Below, piece by piece: positions 52,834 to 61,148 of a stretch of DNA of 64,000 nucleotides (positions are counted from its first letter, which is position 1; each line of letters begins with the position of its first letter). The stretch spans positions 62,001 through 126,000 of the forward strand of contig PBFW01000056.1 in NCBI GenBank assembly GCA_002719955.1, written 5' to 3'. The translations under genes were made by a program, and so were the position numbers. Under the pieces are notes generated by a model that searched no databases, was not told the DNA's origin, and saw only the letters and a program-made list of their open reading frames with translations. This stretch comes from Deltaproteobacteria bacterium (GTDB taxonomy: Bacteria; Myxococcota_A; UBA9160; UBA4427).

Positions 52834-53381
52834 GAGGATTCTTCTCCCTTGGATGGGCCCGTCGGGTCTGTGGAATCTTCTTCCTGCGCTTCGAGACGGA
52901 CGAGGGGGGTGCCCTGATCGAACTGGGCACCAGCGGGCACGTAAATCTCGGCGACCCGGGCGGCGTGGGGTGCGGTGATCGCGGTCTCGAGCTTCATGCT
53001 CTCGATCGTCAGGAGAAGCGCTCCGGCCTCGACCGCCTGACCGGCGAGGGCGGCGACCTCGATGACGGTTCCGGGCATGGGTGCCCGCAGAATTTCGGCG
53101 CCGCCGGTCGGTTTGGCGGCGCGACGCGCACGGTCGAGCGCATTGATCGCCTCGACGCGATGGGCGCGGCCACGCCAATGAATGAAATGAAGATCGCCTC
53201 GGCTCGCGACGAAGACGTGCTCACGCCTTCCGGCGATCTCGAGGAAATACTCGCCGATCCCCAATCCCGACGAGAGCGTGGCTTGAAAAGCCTGTCCCTC
53301 GATCGAGAGCGTGGCGGGGCTGCGATCGTGGATCGGATGGACGGTGAAGGTTTCGTCGTCGAGCGCGAAGTCGTATCCCAT
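52830..53381 (-). CDS. Biotin carboxyl carrier protein of the carboxylase
   Basis: 183 residues as a separate protein; in most MCC enzymes this part is fused to the biotin carboxylase. The C-terminal biotinyl domain is clear: GAEILRAPMPGTVIEV, then LLLTIESMKLETAITAP, where the lysine of ESMKLE is the biotin site (family EAMKM), and VPAGAQFDQGTPLV. The N-terminal 95 residues would be the BT domain that joins carboxylase and transferase. Twenty-one bases follow the biotin carboxylase stop, and four bases overlap the transferase start. Confidence 0.93.
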   Translation of the reverse strand: MGYDFALDDETFTVHPIHDRSPATLSIEGQAFQATLSSGLGIGEYFLEIAGRREHVFVASRGDLHFIHWRGRAHRVEAINALDRARRAAKPTGGAEILRAPMPGTVIEVAALAGQAVEAGALLLTIESMKLETAITAPHAARVAEIYVPAGAQFDQGTPLVRLEAQEEDSTDPTGPSKGEESS

Positions 53382-53402
53382 GAGGTGTCCCTTCCTTGCG
53401 GA

Positions 53403-54890
53403 TCAGTTCTGCCACGCGCCCATCGACGCGTGGGGCTCGGGAACGGCTTCGACCCGTTCGATGAAGTCGCGATTCGAGAGGGCGGCGGTGGCGAGGATCG
53501 TCGCGCGCTCGGTTCGATCCAGCGGCGGGCTCGCGAGCGCTTCCGCGTGCTTCGGGATGAAGCCCGTTTCGACCTTGCCCGCCGCGAAGTCCGGGTGGCC
53601 GAGGATCCGCTCGAGATAGGCGGCGTTGGTCGAACAACCGAGGATGATGGTCTCGGAGAGTGCCCTGCGCATGCGCTCGATCGCTTCCGCGCGACTCGCT
53701 CCGTGGACGATCACCTTCGCGAGCATCGGGTCGAAGGCCGTCGTCACGTGTTGGCCCGTCGCGATGCCGGCATCGAAACGCACGCCCGGGCCTTCGGGCG
53801 GTCGAACCAGGAGAAGCTCACCGACCGCGGGTCGGAAGTCCTCGTCGGGATCTTCCGCACAAAGGCGACATTCGATCGACGCCCCCTCGAAGCCGATCTC
53901 CTCCTGGGAGAGAGTGAGATTTTCGCCGGCGGCCACGCGAATCTGCTCTTCGACGAGGTCGATGCCCGTGACCATTTCGCTGACGGGGTGTTCGACCTGA
54001 AGACGGGTATTCATCTCGAGGAAATAGAACTCGCCGTCGGGTGCGAGGAGGAACTCCACGGTTCCAGCGTTTCGATAGTCCGCGGCGCGCGCGATCGCGA
54101 CGGCCTGATCCCGGATCTTCGTGCGCAGGTCGTCGCTCAAGGCCGGGGCGGGGGTCTCCTCGATGAGTTTCTGGAAGCGGCGCTGAATCGAGCAATCGCG
54201 TTCGCCCAGATGCAGGACCTTTCCATGTGCATCGGCGAGGATCTGGACCTCGATATGTCTCGGCTCCTCGACATAGCGCTCGGCGTAGATCCGCCCATCG
54301 GCGAAATAGCGCTCGGCCTCGGAACGGGCGCGATCGATCGCCGGAGCGAGCTCGCCCGCTTCCCGAACGATCTGCATCCCCTTGCCCCCGCCGCCGGCGG
54401 AGGCCTTGATCAAGAGCGGGAAGCCGATCTTCTCGGCTCGAGCCGCAAAGGTCGTCGGGTCGTCCTCCTCGCTCGCGGAAGGCGTGAGAGGATGCCCCGC
54501 GCTCCCCAGGAATCGGCGCGACTCGATCTTGTCCCCCATGAGCCGGATCGCGTCGGGCGAGGGGCCGATCCATTTCAGGCCGGCGGATTCGACGGCTTGG
54601 GCGAAATCCGCGTTCTCGGCCAGGAATCCGTAGCCGGGGTGGAGGGCGTCGGCGTGGACGCGCCGAGCGGCCGCGATGATTTGATCCGCGTCGAGATAGG
54701 CCGCGACCGGTGTTTCGGCGTCGATCCGGCAGACCTCGTCGACCGCTGCTGCCGCTGGACTCTCGGCATCGTCGACATGGACGATGGCCGCACTCGCGAT
54801 CTGGAGCCTTCGAAGGGTGCGAGCGACGCGGAGCGCGATCTCGCCGCGATTCGCGATGAGGACTTTCTCGATTCCGGGTACCTGTGTCAT
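53403..54890 (-). CDS. liuD: Biotin carboxylase subunit of the acyl-CoA carboxylase
   Basis: 495 residues: a stand-alone biotin carboxylase with an ATP-grasp core. KVLIANRGEIALRVARTLRR at the start, LIKASAGGGGKGMQIV as the ATP loop, ERDCSIQRRFQKLIEETPAP, and FLEMNTRLQVEHPVSEMVTG at the active site. Uses ATP and bicarbonate to carboxylate biotin on the carrier encoded next. Usual MCC alpha chains are about 660-670 residues because the carrier is fused. The start has GGAGA before the ATG. The symbol follows the leucine-utilisation naming and rests on context. Confidence 0.93.
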   Translation of the reverse strand: MTQVPGIEKVLIANRGEIALRVARTLRRLQIASAAIVHVDDAESPAAAAVDEVCRIDAETPVAAYLDADQIIAAARRVHADALHPGYGFLAENADFAQAVESAGLKWIGPSPDAIRLMGDKIESRRFLGSAGHPLTPSASEEDDPTTFAARAEKIGFPLLIKASAGGGGKGMQIVREAGELAPAIDRARSEAERYFADGRIYAERYVEEPRHIEVQILADAHGKVLHLGERDCSIQRRFQKLIEETPAPALSDDLRTKIRDQAVAIARAADYRNAGTVEFLLAPDGEFYFLEMNTRLQVEHPVSEMVTGIDLVEEQIRVAAGENLTLSQEEIGFEGASIECRLCAEDPDEDFRPAVGELLLVRPPEGPGVRFDAGIATGQHVTTAFDPMLAKVIVHGASRAEAIERMRRALSETIILGCSTNAAYLERILGHPDFAAGKVETGFIPKHAEALASPPLDRTERATILATAALSNRDFIERVEAVPEPHASMGAWQN

Positions 54891-54965
54891 TGCATCTCCT
54901 TCGGATCGTCGGCCTTCGATTGAATTGGGGTTCGATCTCAGATCGTCCCTACGCTCGTGCTCGTG

Positions 54966-55658
54966 TCAGCCGCCGAGATTCGACTCGAGCCTGGCAACCG
55001 CCCGTTCGAGTCGAAGGAGCGTCGCATCGGATGGCGGGTTCGGGGCCTTCACGATTCCCCCGAGCAATGCGTCCGCCAATTGATCCGCGAGCTGCCCCGC
55101 ATCGAGCTCGCCGTCGCTGAAGACGAAACGCCAGACCGCGTGTTCGATTCCGCCGTAGAGAAGATCGCGGATCACGCTCGGAACGAGATCGTCGCGAAGA
55201 CTCCCTCTCGCGACCCCTTCTTCGAGGACCCGAAGGGCGAAGCCCGTATAGCGACGATTCAGCTCGAGGATCGCTTCGTCATAGAGGGCGATGTCGGGCC
55301 GCGCCTCCCGGATGATCACGCGACACAGACCGAGATCCGAGGTGAAGGTGTCGAGGTGACGACGGATGACGAAGCGGAGTTGATTCTCGGTGCCGCGGAT
55401 GGCGCTCAGACTCGACTCGGTGTCCGCGATCAGGTCTTCGTAGAAGCCCTTCATGACCGCGATCAGGAGCGCTCGCTTGGTTTCGAAATAGCTATAGACC
55501 GTGCCTTCGACGACGCCGGCGCGGCCCGCGATCTCGGCGACCGCGGCCGCTCCGTAACCCCGCTCGGCGAAGACCGCCCGAGCGGCATCGAGGATTTCCG
55601 CTTCGCGCTCGGCACGCGGCCTGCGAGTGCGGCGTTTCGTGGGGACAGGGGCCGCCAA
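54966..55658 (-). CDS. TetR-family regulator
   Basis: 230 residues, TTG start with AGAGGA about nine bases upstream. The N-terminal helix-turn-helix is REAEILDAARAVFAERGYGA, then AVAEIAGRAGVVEGTVYSYF and ETKRALLIAVMKGF, all canonical for TetR. A variable ligand-binding domain follows. It lies 75 bases before the biotin carboxylase gene on the same strand, and a strong palindrome lies in the intergenic region upstream. Repression of its own operon and of the divergent dehydrogenase gene, relieved by an acyl-CoA, is the likely role; that is inference from layout. Confidence 0.93.
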   Translation of the reverse strand: MAAPVPTKRRTRRPRAEREAEILDAARAVFAERGYGAAAVAEIAGRAGVVEGTVYSYFETKRALLIAVMKGFYEDLIADTESSLSAIRGTENQLRFVIRRHLDTFTSDLGLCRVIIREARPDIALYDEAILELNRRYTGFALRVLEEGVARGSLRDDLVPSVIRDLLYGGIEHAVWRFVFSDGELDAGQLADQLADALLGGIVKAPNPPSDATLLRLERAVARLESNLGG

Positions 55659-55661
55659 GTC

Positions 55662-55895
55662 TCAATTCCTCTCGAAATGGGGTGAGCACTCTTCGCGAAA
55701 AGTCCTGCAGCCCCCTTTGGCATCCCGCGTTCGCGCCGCCCCGGAAAACCACCGCTGGAGAAGCTTTCGTCCTGGCAGCGCGCGCCGCAGGTCGGCCCGG
55801 CAGTCGGCGCCGGCCAAGGCGATCCCGCGCACCTCGGGCACCCGCGCGAAGCGGGGAAGGTCTTCGGCGAGCGGGGTCGGCTCCGTCATGTTCAT
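55662..55895 (-). CDS. Possible small leader-like protein before the TetR gene
   Basis: A 77-residue frame starting MNMTEPTPLAEDLPRFARVP, with a good AGGAG four bases before ATG 55895 and a stop three bases before the TetR start. Acidic at the start, then arginine/cysteine-rich (EECSPHFERN end). No family recognised. The ribosome site and coupling make it plausible; the composition of the second half does not. Confidence 0.3.
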   Translation of the reverse strand: MNMTEPTPLAEDLPRFARVPEVRGIALAGADCRADLRRALPGRKLLQRWFSGAARTRDAKGGCRTFREECSPHFERN

Positions 55896-55956
55896 CGCTC
55901 TCCTGCGCTTGCTTCAGCCGTTTTCGATCCGCTCATGGCCATTGAATAGATCGTCT

Positions 55957-55977
55957 TTACTGAGTAAGACTCAATAA
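55957..55977. promoter_or_regulatory. TetR-type operator candidate
   Basis: TTACTGAGT-AAG-ACTCAATAA: the two nine-base arms are inverted repeats with one mismatch, and the inner TGAGT/ACTCA is perfect. Length and spacing are right for one TetR dimer. It lies between the TetR gene and the divergent isovaleryl-CoA dehydrogenase gene, in an A/T-rich island expected to hold both promoters. Confidence 0.6.
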
Positions 55978-55989
55978 AAAAGAGGCGCA

Positions 55990-56035
55990 AGTCAAGATAT
56001 TTAGGGGGAATTGTGAAATACTAGTCAAGAATATT
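55990..56035 (+). repeat. Direct repeat AGTCAAGA in the divergent control region
   Basis: AGTCAAGATATTT (55990-56002) and AGTCAAGAATATT (56023-56035) are near copies 33 bases apart, three turns of helix. They may be activator or second-repressor half-sites, or promoter elements. A/T-rich for this genome. Confidence 0.35.
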
Positions 56036-56075
56036 GAGGAGTTCTCGATCTGTTTAGAGGGTCCCGATTTCGAGA

Positions 56076-56117
56076 ATCCCGATCCCGATCCCGATCCCGA
56101 TCCCGATCCGGATCGGG
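56076..56117. repeat. ATCCCG tandem hexamer array ending in a 16-bp palindrome
   Basis: Five perfect ATCCCG units (56076-56105) and one ATCCGG copy. The last part forms the perfect palindrome CCCGATCCGGATCGGG at 56102-56117. It ends 14 bases before the ATG of the dehydrogenase and lies in its 5' leader, next to the ribosome site GGGAGGGG. Likely slippage-prone, and the hairpin could affect translation. Confidence 0.85.
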
Positions 56118-56131
56118 AGTAAGGGAGGGGC

Positions 56132-57304
56132 ATGTCAGCCGGATTCAGCTTGAACGAAGATCAGCGGGCGATCCTCGACGCGGCGGATCAATACGCCCGG
56201 GAGCAGCTCGCCCCGCTGGCCCAGCGGATGGATGGCGAGGAGTGGTGGCCCGATGAAGCCTTCCGCGCCCTCGGCCCGGCGGGCTATCTCGGCATCACGG
56301 TCCCGGCCAATCTCGGCGGTGTCGCCCTCGATCTCTTTTCCAGCGGGCTCGTGCTCCAGGCATTCTCGCGTTGGAATCATGCGCTGGGTCTCTCCTGGGT
56401 CGCCCACGAGAACCTGTGTATGAATAATATCCTGCGCAACGGCTCAGCCGATCAGGTGAAGCGTTATGTCCCGGGGCTCTCGGATGGAACCTCGATCGGT
56501 TGCCTCGGCCTGACGGAGCCGGGCGCAGGCTCGGATGCGCTCGGCTCGATGGCGACGACCGCGATTCGGGATGGCGATGATTATGTCATCAACGGCCGCA
56601 AGCTCTTCATCACGAACGGGCCCGTCGCAGATCTCTGTCTGCTCTATGCCAAGACGGATCTCGACCGGGGCAGCCAGGGGATCACGGCCTTCGTGGTCGA
56701 CATGCATTCGCCGAGCGTCACCGTCGCACAGAAGATGATCAAGATGGGCTTCCGTGGTTCACAGACGGCGGAACTCGTATTCGACGATTGTCGGGTCCCG
56801 GCGGCGAACGTGATCGGCCGAGAAAACGAAGGCGTTAAATGCGTGATGAGCGGCCTCGATCTCGAGCGCGCCATGATCTCGCCGATCGGAGTCGGCATGG
56901 CGGAACGCGCCCTCGATCTCTCGATCGCCCATGCGAAGGAGCGCAAACAATTCGGGGAGCCGATCGCCAGTTTCCAGATGATCCAGTCGCGACTCGCAGA
57001 GATGGCCACACTCGTCGACACGATGAAGATCTACAACTACTATGCGCTCGGCGCGCTGAATGATCTCCCACCCGGCGAGGGCGGGCGCGGAGAGGTTCAC
57101 AAGATCGCCGCGACCTCCGTCATGTACGTGGCGGATTCGCTCAACAGGGTTCTCGATCACGCCTCGCAGATCCACGGTGGGGTCGCCTATATCTGGGAGA
57201 CCGAGATCAACCGGCTCTATCGGGGGATCAAGTTGCTCGAGATCGGCGCCGGAACGACCGAAGTGCGGAAGCTGATCATCGCGCAGGAGCTATTGAAGGG
57301 CTGA
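56132..57304 (+). CDS. liuA: Isovaleryl-CoA dehydrogenase-type acyl-CoA dehydrogenase
   Basis: 390 residues, flavoprotein. LTEPGAGSDALGSMATTA and GRKLFITNGP are the FAD/substrate signatures. The catalytic base position distinguishes subgroups: the SGLDLERAMISPIGVG segment keeps the glutamate used by isovaleryl-CoA dehydrogenases. The other usual site (the YEG region near the C-terminus) reads EIGAGTTEVRK without glutamate, as in isovaleryl-CoA dehydrogenase. Converts isovaleryl-CoA to 3-methylcrotonyl-CoA, the substrate of the carboxylase encoded across the divergent region. Ribosome site GGGAGGGG. Followed by an MFS gene after 10 bases. Confidence 0.92.
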   Translation: MSAGFSLNEDQRAILDAADQYAREQLAPLAQRMDGEEWWPDEAFRALGPAGYLGITVPANLGGVALDLFSSGLVLQAFSRWNHALGLSWVAHENLCMNNILRNGSADQVKRYVPGLSDGTSIGCLGLTEPGAGSDALGSMATTAIRDGDDYVINGRKLFITNGPVADLCLLYAKTDLDRGSQGITAFVVDMHSPSVTVAQKMIKMGFRGSQTAELVFDDCRVPAANVIGRENEGVKCVMSGLDLERAMISPIGVGMAERALDLSIAHAKERKQFGEPIASFQMIQSRLAEMATLVDTMKIYNYYALGALNDLPPGEGGRGEVHKIAATSVMYVADSLNRVLDHASQIHGGVAYIWETEINRLYRGIKLLEIGAGTTEVRKLIIAQELLKG

Positions 57305-57314
57305 AACGGCATCG

Positions 57315-58571
57315 ATGATGGAGGAATCCGAGTTCACCGGTGCCCGACGTCGGCGCGCCCAGTGGTCGCTGGCGATGCTCGTCGTCGTCAATGTGATGAG
57401 CCAGCTCGATCGCCAGATCATGAGCGTTCTGGTGGAGCCGATTCGCAAGGATCTGCAGCTCTCGGATACCGAGATCGGTGTCCTCGTCGGGATCGCATTC
57501 GCCTTCTTCTACACGCTCGCGGGTCTTCCGATCGCGCGGATCGCGGACCGTGGAAATCGCCGCAATCTGATCGCGGTGGCGCTCACTCTCTGGAGCCTGA
57601 TGACGGCGGCCTGCGGGCTCGCACGCAGCTATGTCGAACTCTTCGCAGCGCGCGTCGGTGTCGGCGTCGGAGAAGCGGGTTGTGCGCCGCCCGCGCAGTC
57701 GATCCTCTCCGATACCTTCCCCCTGAGCCGCCGTGGTCGTGCGCTCGCGACCTATCAATTGGGTGTACCGATCGGACTTCTCCTGGGCCTGAGTGGCGGT
57801 GGGTATCTGGCGGACGTCCTGCATTGGCGCACGGTCTTCTTCGTGGTCGGGTTGCCGGGGATCGCGGTTGCGATCGTCACGCGCTTCGTCCTGCGCGAGC
57901 CGCCGCGGGCAAGAGGGGAAGATGTCGAACCGGTCGGAGTCGTCTTGGGTTACCTGTGGGCGCTGCGTTCGATGCGCCACCACATCCTCGCCTCTTCGCT
58001 TCACACCCTGACGCTGGCCGCAACGGCGACCTTCAATTTCCCCTTCCTCGTCCGGGTGCACGGGTTCTCGAGCACCGAGGCGGGGATCACGATCGGGTTG
58101 CTGACGGGCGTCGCGGGGGGGTTGGGAACCTACCTCGGCGGTTGGCTCGGGGATCGCCACGCGCCGCGTGATCCGAGATGGCGAATCTGGACACTCGCGA
58201 TAGGCGCTCTGGCCTCGGTCCCCTTTTCGCTGGTGGGATATCTCACCGAACACGTCTCGCTCTCGGTGGCTGCGCTCACGTTCGGTGTCTTCGGGAGCTA
58301 CATGTATGCCGGCGCCGGGCACGCGGTCGCGCAGTCGCTCGTGAAGCCGCGCATGCGGGCGATGACGGCGGCCGTGATGCTCTTCTCGATGAATCTTTTC
58401 GGCTACGGCCTGGGGCCGGCGCTCGCGGGAGGGATCAGTGATGCCCTCGGCGGAGAGGGAGCGCTTCGTCATGCATTGGCCGCTATGAACCTCGTATTGC
58501 TCTGGGCTGCGCTCCATTACGGGCTGGCGGCTCGGAGCTACCGAGCCGACCTGGAGGCGCAGCACGCATAG
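57315..58571 (+). CDS. Major facilitator superfamily transporter
   Basis: 418 residues with twelve predicted membrane helices. MSQLDRQIMSVLVEPIRKDL in helix 1 is the pattern of the sugar-phosphate/anion-type (ACS/spinster-like) MFS. ARIADRGNRRNLI in the loop between helices 2 and 3 is the MFS motif A, and ARVGVGVGEAGCAPPAQSIL follows. Probably imports or exports an organic acid. It is in an operon with the isovaleryl-CoA dehydrogenase, ten bases downstream, so branched-chain keto- or fatty-acid transport is a reasonable guess, not shown. Convergent with the CoA-transferase gene (15-base gap). Confidence 0.88.
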   Translation: MMEESEFTGARRRRAQWSLAMLVVVNVMSQLDRQIMSVLVEPIRKDLQLSDTEIGVLVGIAFAFFYTLAGLPIARIADRGNRRNLIAVALTLWSLMTAACGLARSYVELFAARVGVGVGEAGCAPPAQSILSDTFPLSRRGRALATYQLGVPIGLLLGLSGGGYLADVLHWRTVFFVVGLPGIAVAIVTRFVLREPPRARGEDVEPVGVVLGYLWALRSMRHHILASSLHTLTLAATATFNFPFLVRVHGFSSTEAGITIGLLTGVAGGLGTYLGGWLGDRHAPRDPRWRIWTLAIGALASVPFSLVGYLTEHVSLSVAALTFGVFGSYMYAGAGHAVAQSLVKPRMRAMTAAVMLFSMNLFGYGLGPALAGGISDALGGEGALRHALAAMNLVLLWAALHYGLAARSYRADLEAQHA

Positions 58572-58586
58572 CCGGCGGGGTGCAGA

Positions 58587-61100
58587 TCAGCTGGGCTCCC
58601 AAGGAGAAATCGCGACCCTGTCCGGATCCCCGGAGAGCGCCGGATAGACCGTCTCGTCCCCCACCGCGCCCGCCGCAAAGAGCGCATTCGTGCTCGTCTC
58701 ATCGAAGCCGAGATCCGCGAGGATCTCGCGCGTATTCTCACCGACGAGCAGGGGGCCGCCCTGAACCGTCGCAGGGGTGTCGGAGAACTGACAGGCGAGG
58801 CCGGGATGGCCGAGTTTGCCGACCATACGATGATCGTATTGGGTGATCAGCTGATCTTCGGAGAGCTTGTTCTCCCGCCAGAGCCGAATGGCCGCATCCC
58901 CGGGCGCGAGTTCACAGGGGACGCCCGCTCGGTCGAGCTTCTCGAAGGCCAATGCTCCGGCCGTGGTCGAGAGTGCATGCTCGAGCAATTTGGCGACCTC
59001 CTCGTCGTTCGCGGCGCGCGCCTCCGCGGTTGCGAATCGTCCCCCCGCCCGGAGTTCAGCCAGCGCGAAGGTGTCCGCGAGCGCTCCCCAATGCGCGTCG
59101 GTCGTGAGGGATAGACAGATCCATTCGTCGGCCGTCGGGTAGAGCCGCACCCCCGCGGAGAAACCGGTCTGCATGCCGTCGAGCATGGGGCGCGGGATCG
59201 GCGTGCCATCGGGTCTTGCGATCGCGTAGCTCGTATTGAAGAGTTGGGCGTTCACGATCGCCGTCTCGCACCACTGTCCCCGACCCGTCTTCTCGCGCTC
59301 GAAGAGCGCTTGGCAGACCGCGATGGCGGCGAGGAAGCCATTGCCGGTGTCGCCCATATTGGTGAGCGACCACATCGGGCGCCCGCCACGCCCGCAGCCG
59401 CCATCCTCGTATTCGACGCCCGCGAGGCAGGCACCGGTCTGGTCATTGCCCGGGAGTTCTTCGCGCGGTCCGTGTTCGAATCCACGAGTGTGGCAATAGA
59501 CGAGCCTGGGGTAGCGCTCCTTCAGCGAGGCGTAGTCGATGCCCAATTTGATGGCGGCTCGATAGCGCATATTATGTATGACGACGTCCGCGGACTCGAG
59601 CAATTTGCCGATGACCTCGCGGGATCTTTCGTGCTTCAGATCGATGGCGATGCTGCTCTTACCACGATTGCAGCACATCGCGATCTGGGTCGAATGCCAA
59701 TACCAGTCATAGAGCGCGTTGACCTTGATCACTTCCGCGCCGAGATCCGAGAGGACCTGCCCCGCGTAGGGACCCGCGACAGCGAGTCCGAAATCGAGCA
59801 CCCGAATGCCGTCGAGGGGGCCCTTGGGGAGCTTCTTGCCCGTATCGGTTGCTTGATTGGGCGTCGCTCTTCGCGCCTCTTCTCGAATCTCTTCGGTGTG
59901 CTGGCCGAGGGTCGGTGCGGGGCCGCGGATTTCGCCGGGTGAGGTGTCGAGGTTGTAGAGGACGCCCACCGTTCGGATCGCTCCGAGTTCGGGATCATCG
60001 ATCTCTGCGATGATGCCATCGTCGAGCAGAAGCGGGTCCGTGAGTCCCTCCTCGGGCGTCCTGATCTTCTGCATGCAGACGCCCGCGATCGCGGCGGCTT
60101 CGGTCCACTCGTCCGCCGTGAATTTCTTGATGGCCTGGGCCATCGGCTCGTAGTAGTGATCGAGGACGAACATCTCTTCGACGCCGAGCCCGAGCCGTTC
60201 CGGGTCCTCGCGCAAAGTCAGGTCCGGTGTCGCGTTGAGCGTGTCACCCTCGGCGGCCGTGAGGATGAAGCGGGGGTTCGGCGGCCAGGCATGGACCCAG
60301 CGACCGTCCTTGCATTCGAAAAGGCCCTTGGGCGATCGGCTGTCGCCGATCCAGGACATGAAATGTTCGGCGTCGAGATTCTCGGCGACGCCGAAAGCCA
60401 TGACGCCCGCGGCGAGCGCACCCTGGAGAAGCGATGTGTCGACACGTTGGCCGCGGCCGGTCTGTTCGCGCGCACGGAGTGCGGCGCTTATCCCGGCGGT
60501 GGCCGCATAGGCGGCGCCGAGGCTCGGGAAGCGAGAGGCGGGGAAGATCGGTCCCTCGCGCGGCGGGCCCTGCAGTCGGTCGTAATGGATTTCGAAATCC
60601 GGAAAGAGCGGGTCTCGGCCCGCGAGGTGCGGTGCGGATCCGCCGACCCAACCGCGCTGTTCCCATTGCAATCCCGAGCGCGCCGCGACGAGCGCGTCAT
60701 AACCCGGACGATCCGAGTGGCTGTTGCCGCGTCCATAGCCGGTGATCGAACAATAGATGAGGCGTGGGTTCGTGTTCGCGAGCGAGTCGTAGTCGATGCC
60801 GAGCCGCTCCACCGTACCGGGGGCGAAGCTCTCGAGGACGACATCGGCCTGGGCGGCGAGGGCGAGAAAGCTCTGCTTGTCGCTCTCCTGCTTCAGGTCG
60901 AGAAGAGCGCTGCGTTTTCCTCGATTCCAAGCCCGGTACCCCAGTTGCGCGCGAAAGGGATCTTCACCGGGTGCTTCGACGCGTACGACATCCGCTCCGT
61001 GATCGCTGAGCAACATCGTGGCCATCGGTCCGGAGATCCCTCGAGTGAGATCCAGTACGCGAATTCCGTCCAGAACGCCTGCCATCTTCGTCGTCTCCAT
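58587..61100 (-). CDS. Tandem two-domain CaiB/BaiF (class III) CoA transferase
   Basis: 837 residues, twice the usual length: two complete CaiB-like domains, 1-400 and about 430-830, joined by a short linker. Each starts with the family opening (GIRVLDLTRGISGPMATMLL; GIRVLDFGLAVAGPYAGQVL) and has the TGRGQ block. Counting back from TGRGQ, the second domain has the catalytic aspartate (NMGDTGNGF) and the first has serine (RFPSLGAAY), so only the second should form the acyl anhydride. Moves CoA between carboxylic acids. ATG 61085 is a slightly better start (GGAGA upstream). It follows the amidohydrolase by 48 bases. Confidence 0.9.
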   Translation of the reverse strand: METTKMAGVLDGIRVLDLTRGISGPMATMLLSDHGADVVRVEAPGEDPFRAQLGYRAWNRGKRSALLDLKQESDKQSFLALAAQADVVLESFAPGTVERLGIDYDSLANTNPRLIYCSITGYGRGNSHSDRPGYDALVAARSGLQWEQRGWVGGSAPHLAGRDPLFPDFEIHYDRLQGPPREGPIFPASRFPSLGAAYAATAGISAALRAREQTGRGQRVDTSLLQGALAAGVMAFGVAENLDAEHFMSWIGDSRSPKGLFECKDGRWVHAWPPNPRFILTAAEGDTLNATPDLTLREDPERLGLGVEEMFVLDHYYEPMAQAIKKFTADEWTEAAAIAGVCMQKIRTPEEGLTDPLLLDDGIIAEIDDPELGAIRTVGVLYNLDTSPGEIRGPAPTLGQHTEEIREEARRATPNQATDTGKKLPKGPLDGIRVLDFGLAVAGPYAGQVLSDLGAEVIKVNALYDWYWHSTQIAMCCNRGKSSIAIDLKHERSREVIGKLLESADVVIHNMRYRAAIKLGIDYASLKERYPRLVYCHTRGFEHGPREELPGNDQTGACLAGVEYEDGGCGRGGRPMWSLTNMGDTGNGFLAAIAVCQALFEREKTGRGQWCETAIVNAQLFNTSYAIARPDGTPIPRPMLDGMQTGFSAGVRLYPTADEWICLSLTTDAHWGALADTFALAELRAGGRFATAEARAANDEEVAKLLEHALSTTAGALAFEKLDRAGVPCELAPGDAAIRLWRENKLSEDQLITQYDHRMVGKLGHPGLACQFSDTPATVQGGPLLVGENTREILADLGFDETSTNALFAAGAVGDETVYPALSGDPDRVAISPWEPS

Positions 61101-61148
61101 CGATCGGGTCGGGGTCGCCAGATCGCTCGTCGCGCGATTCGATTGGGA

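Noticed and set aside
56076-56117. Possible CRISPR-like array
   Set aside because: Hexamer repeats without spacers; simple tandem repeat.
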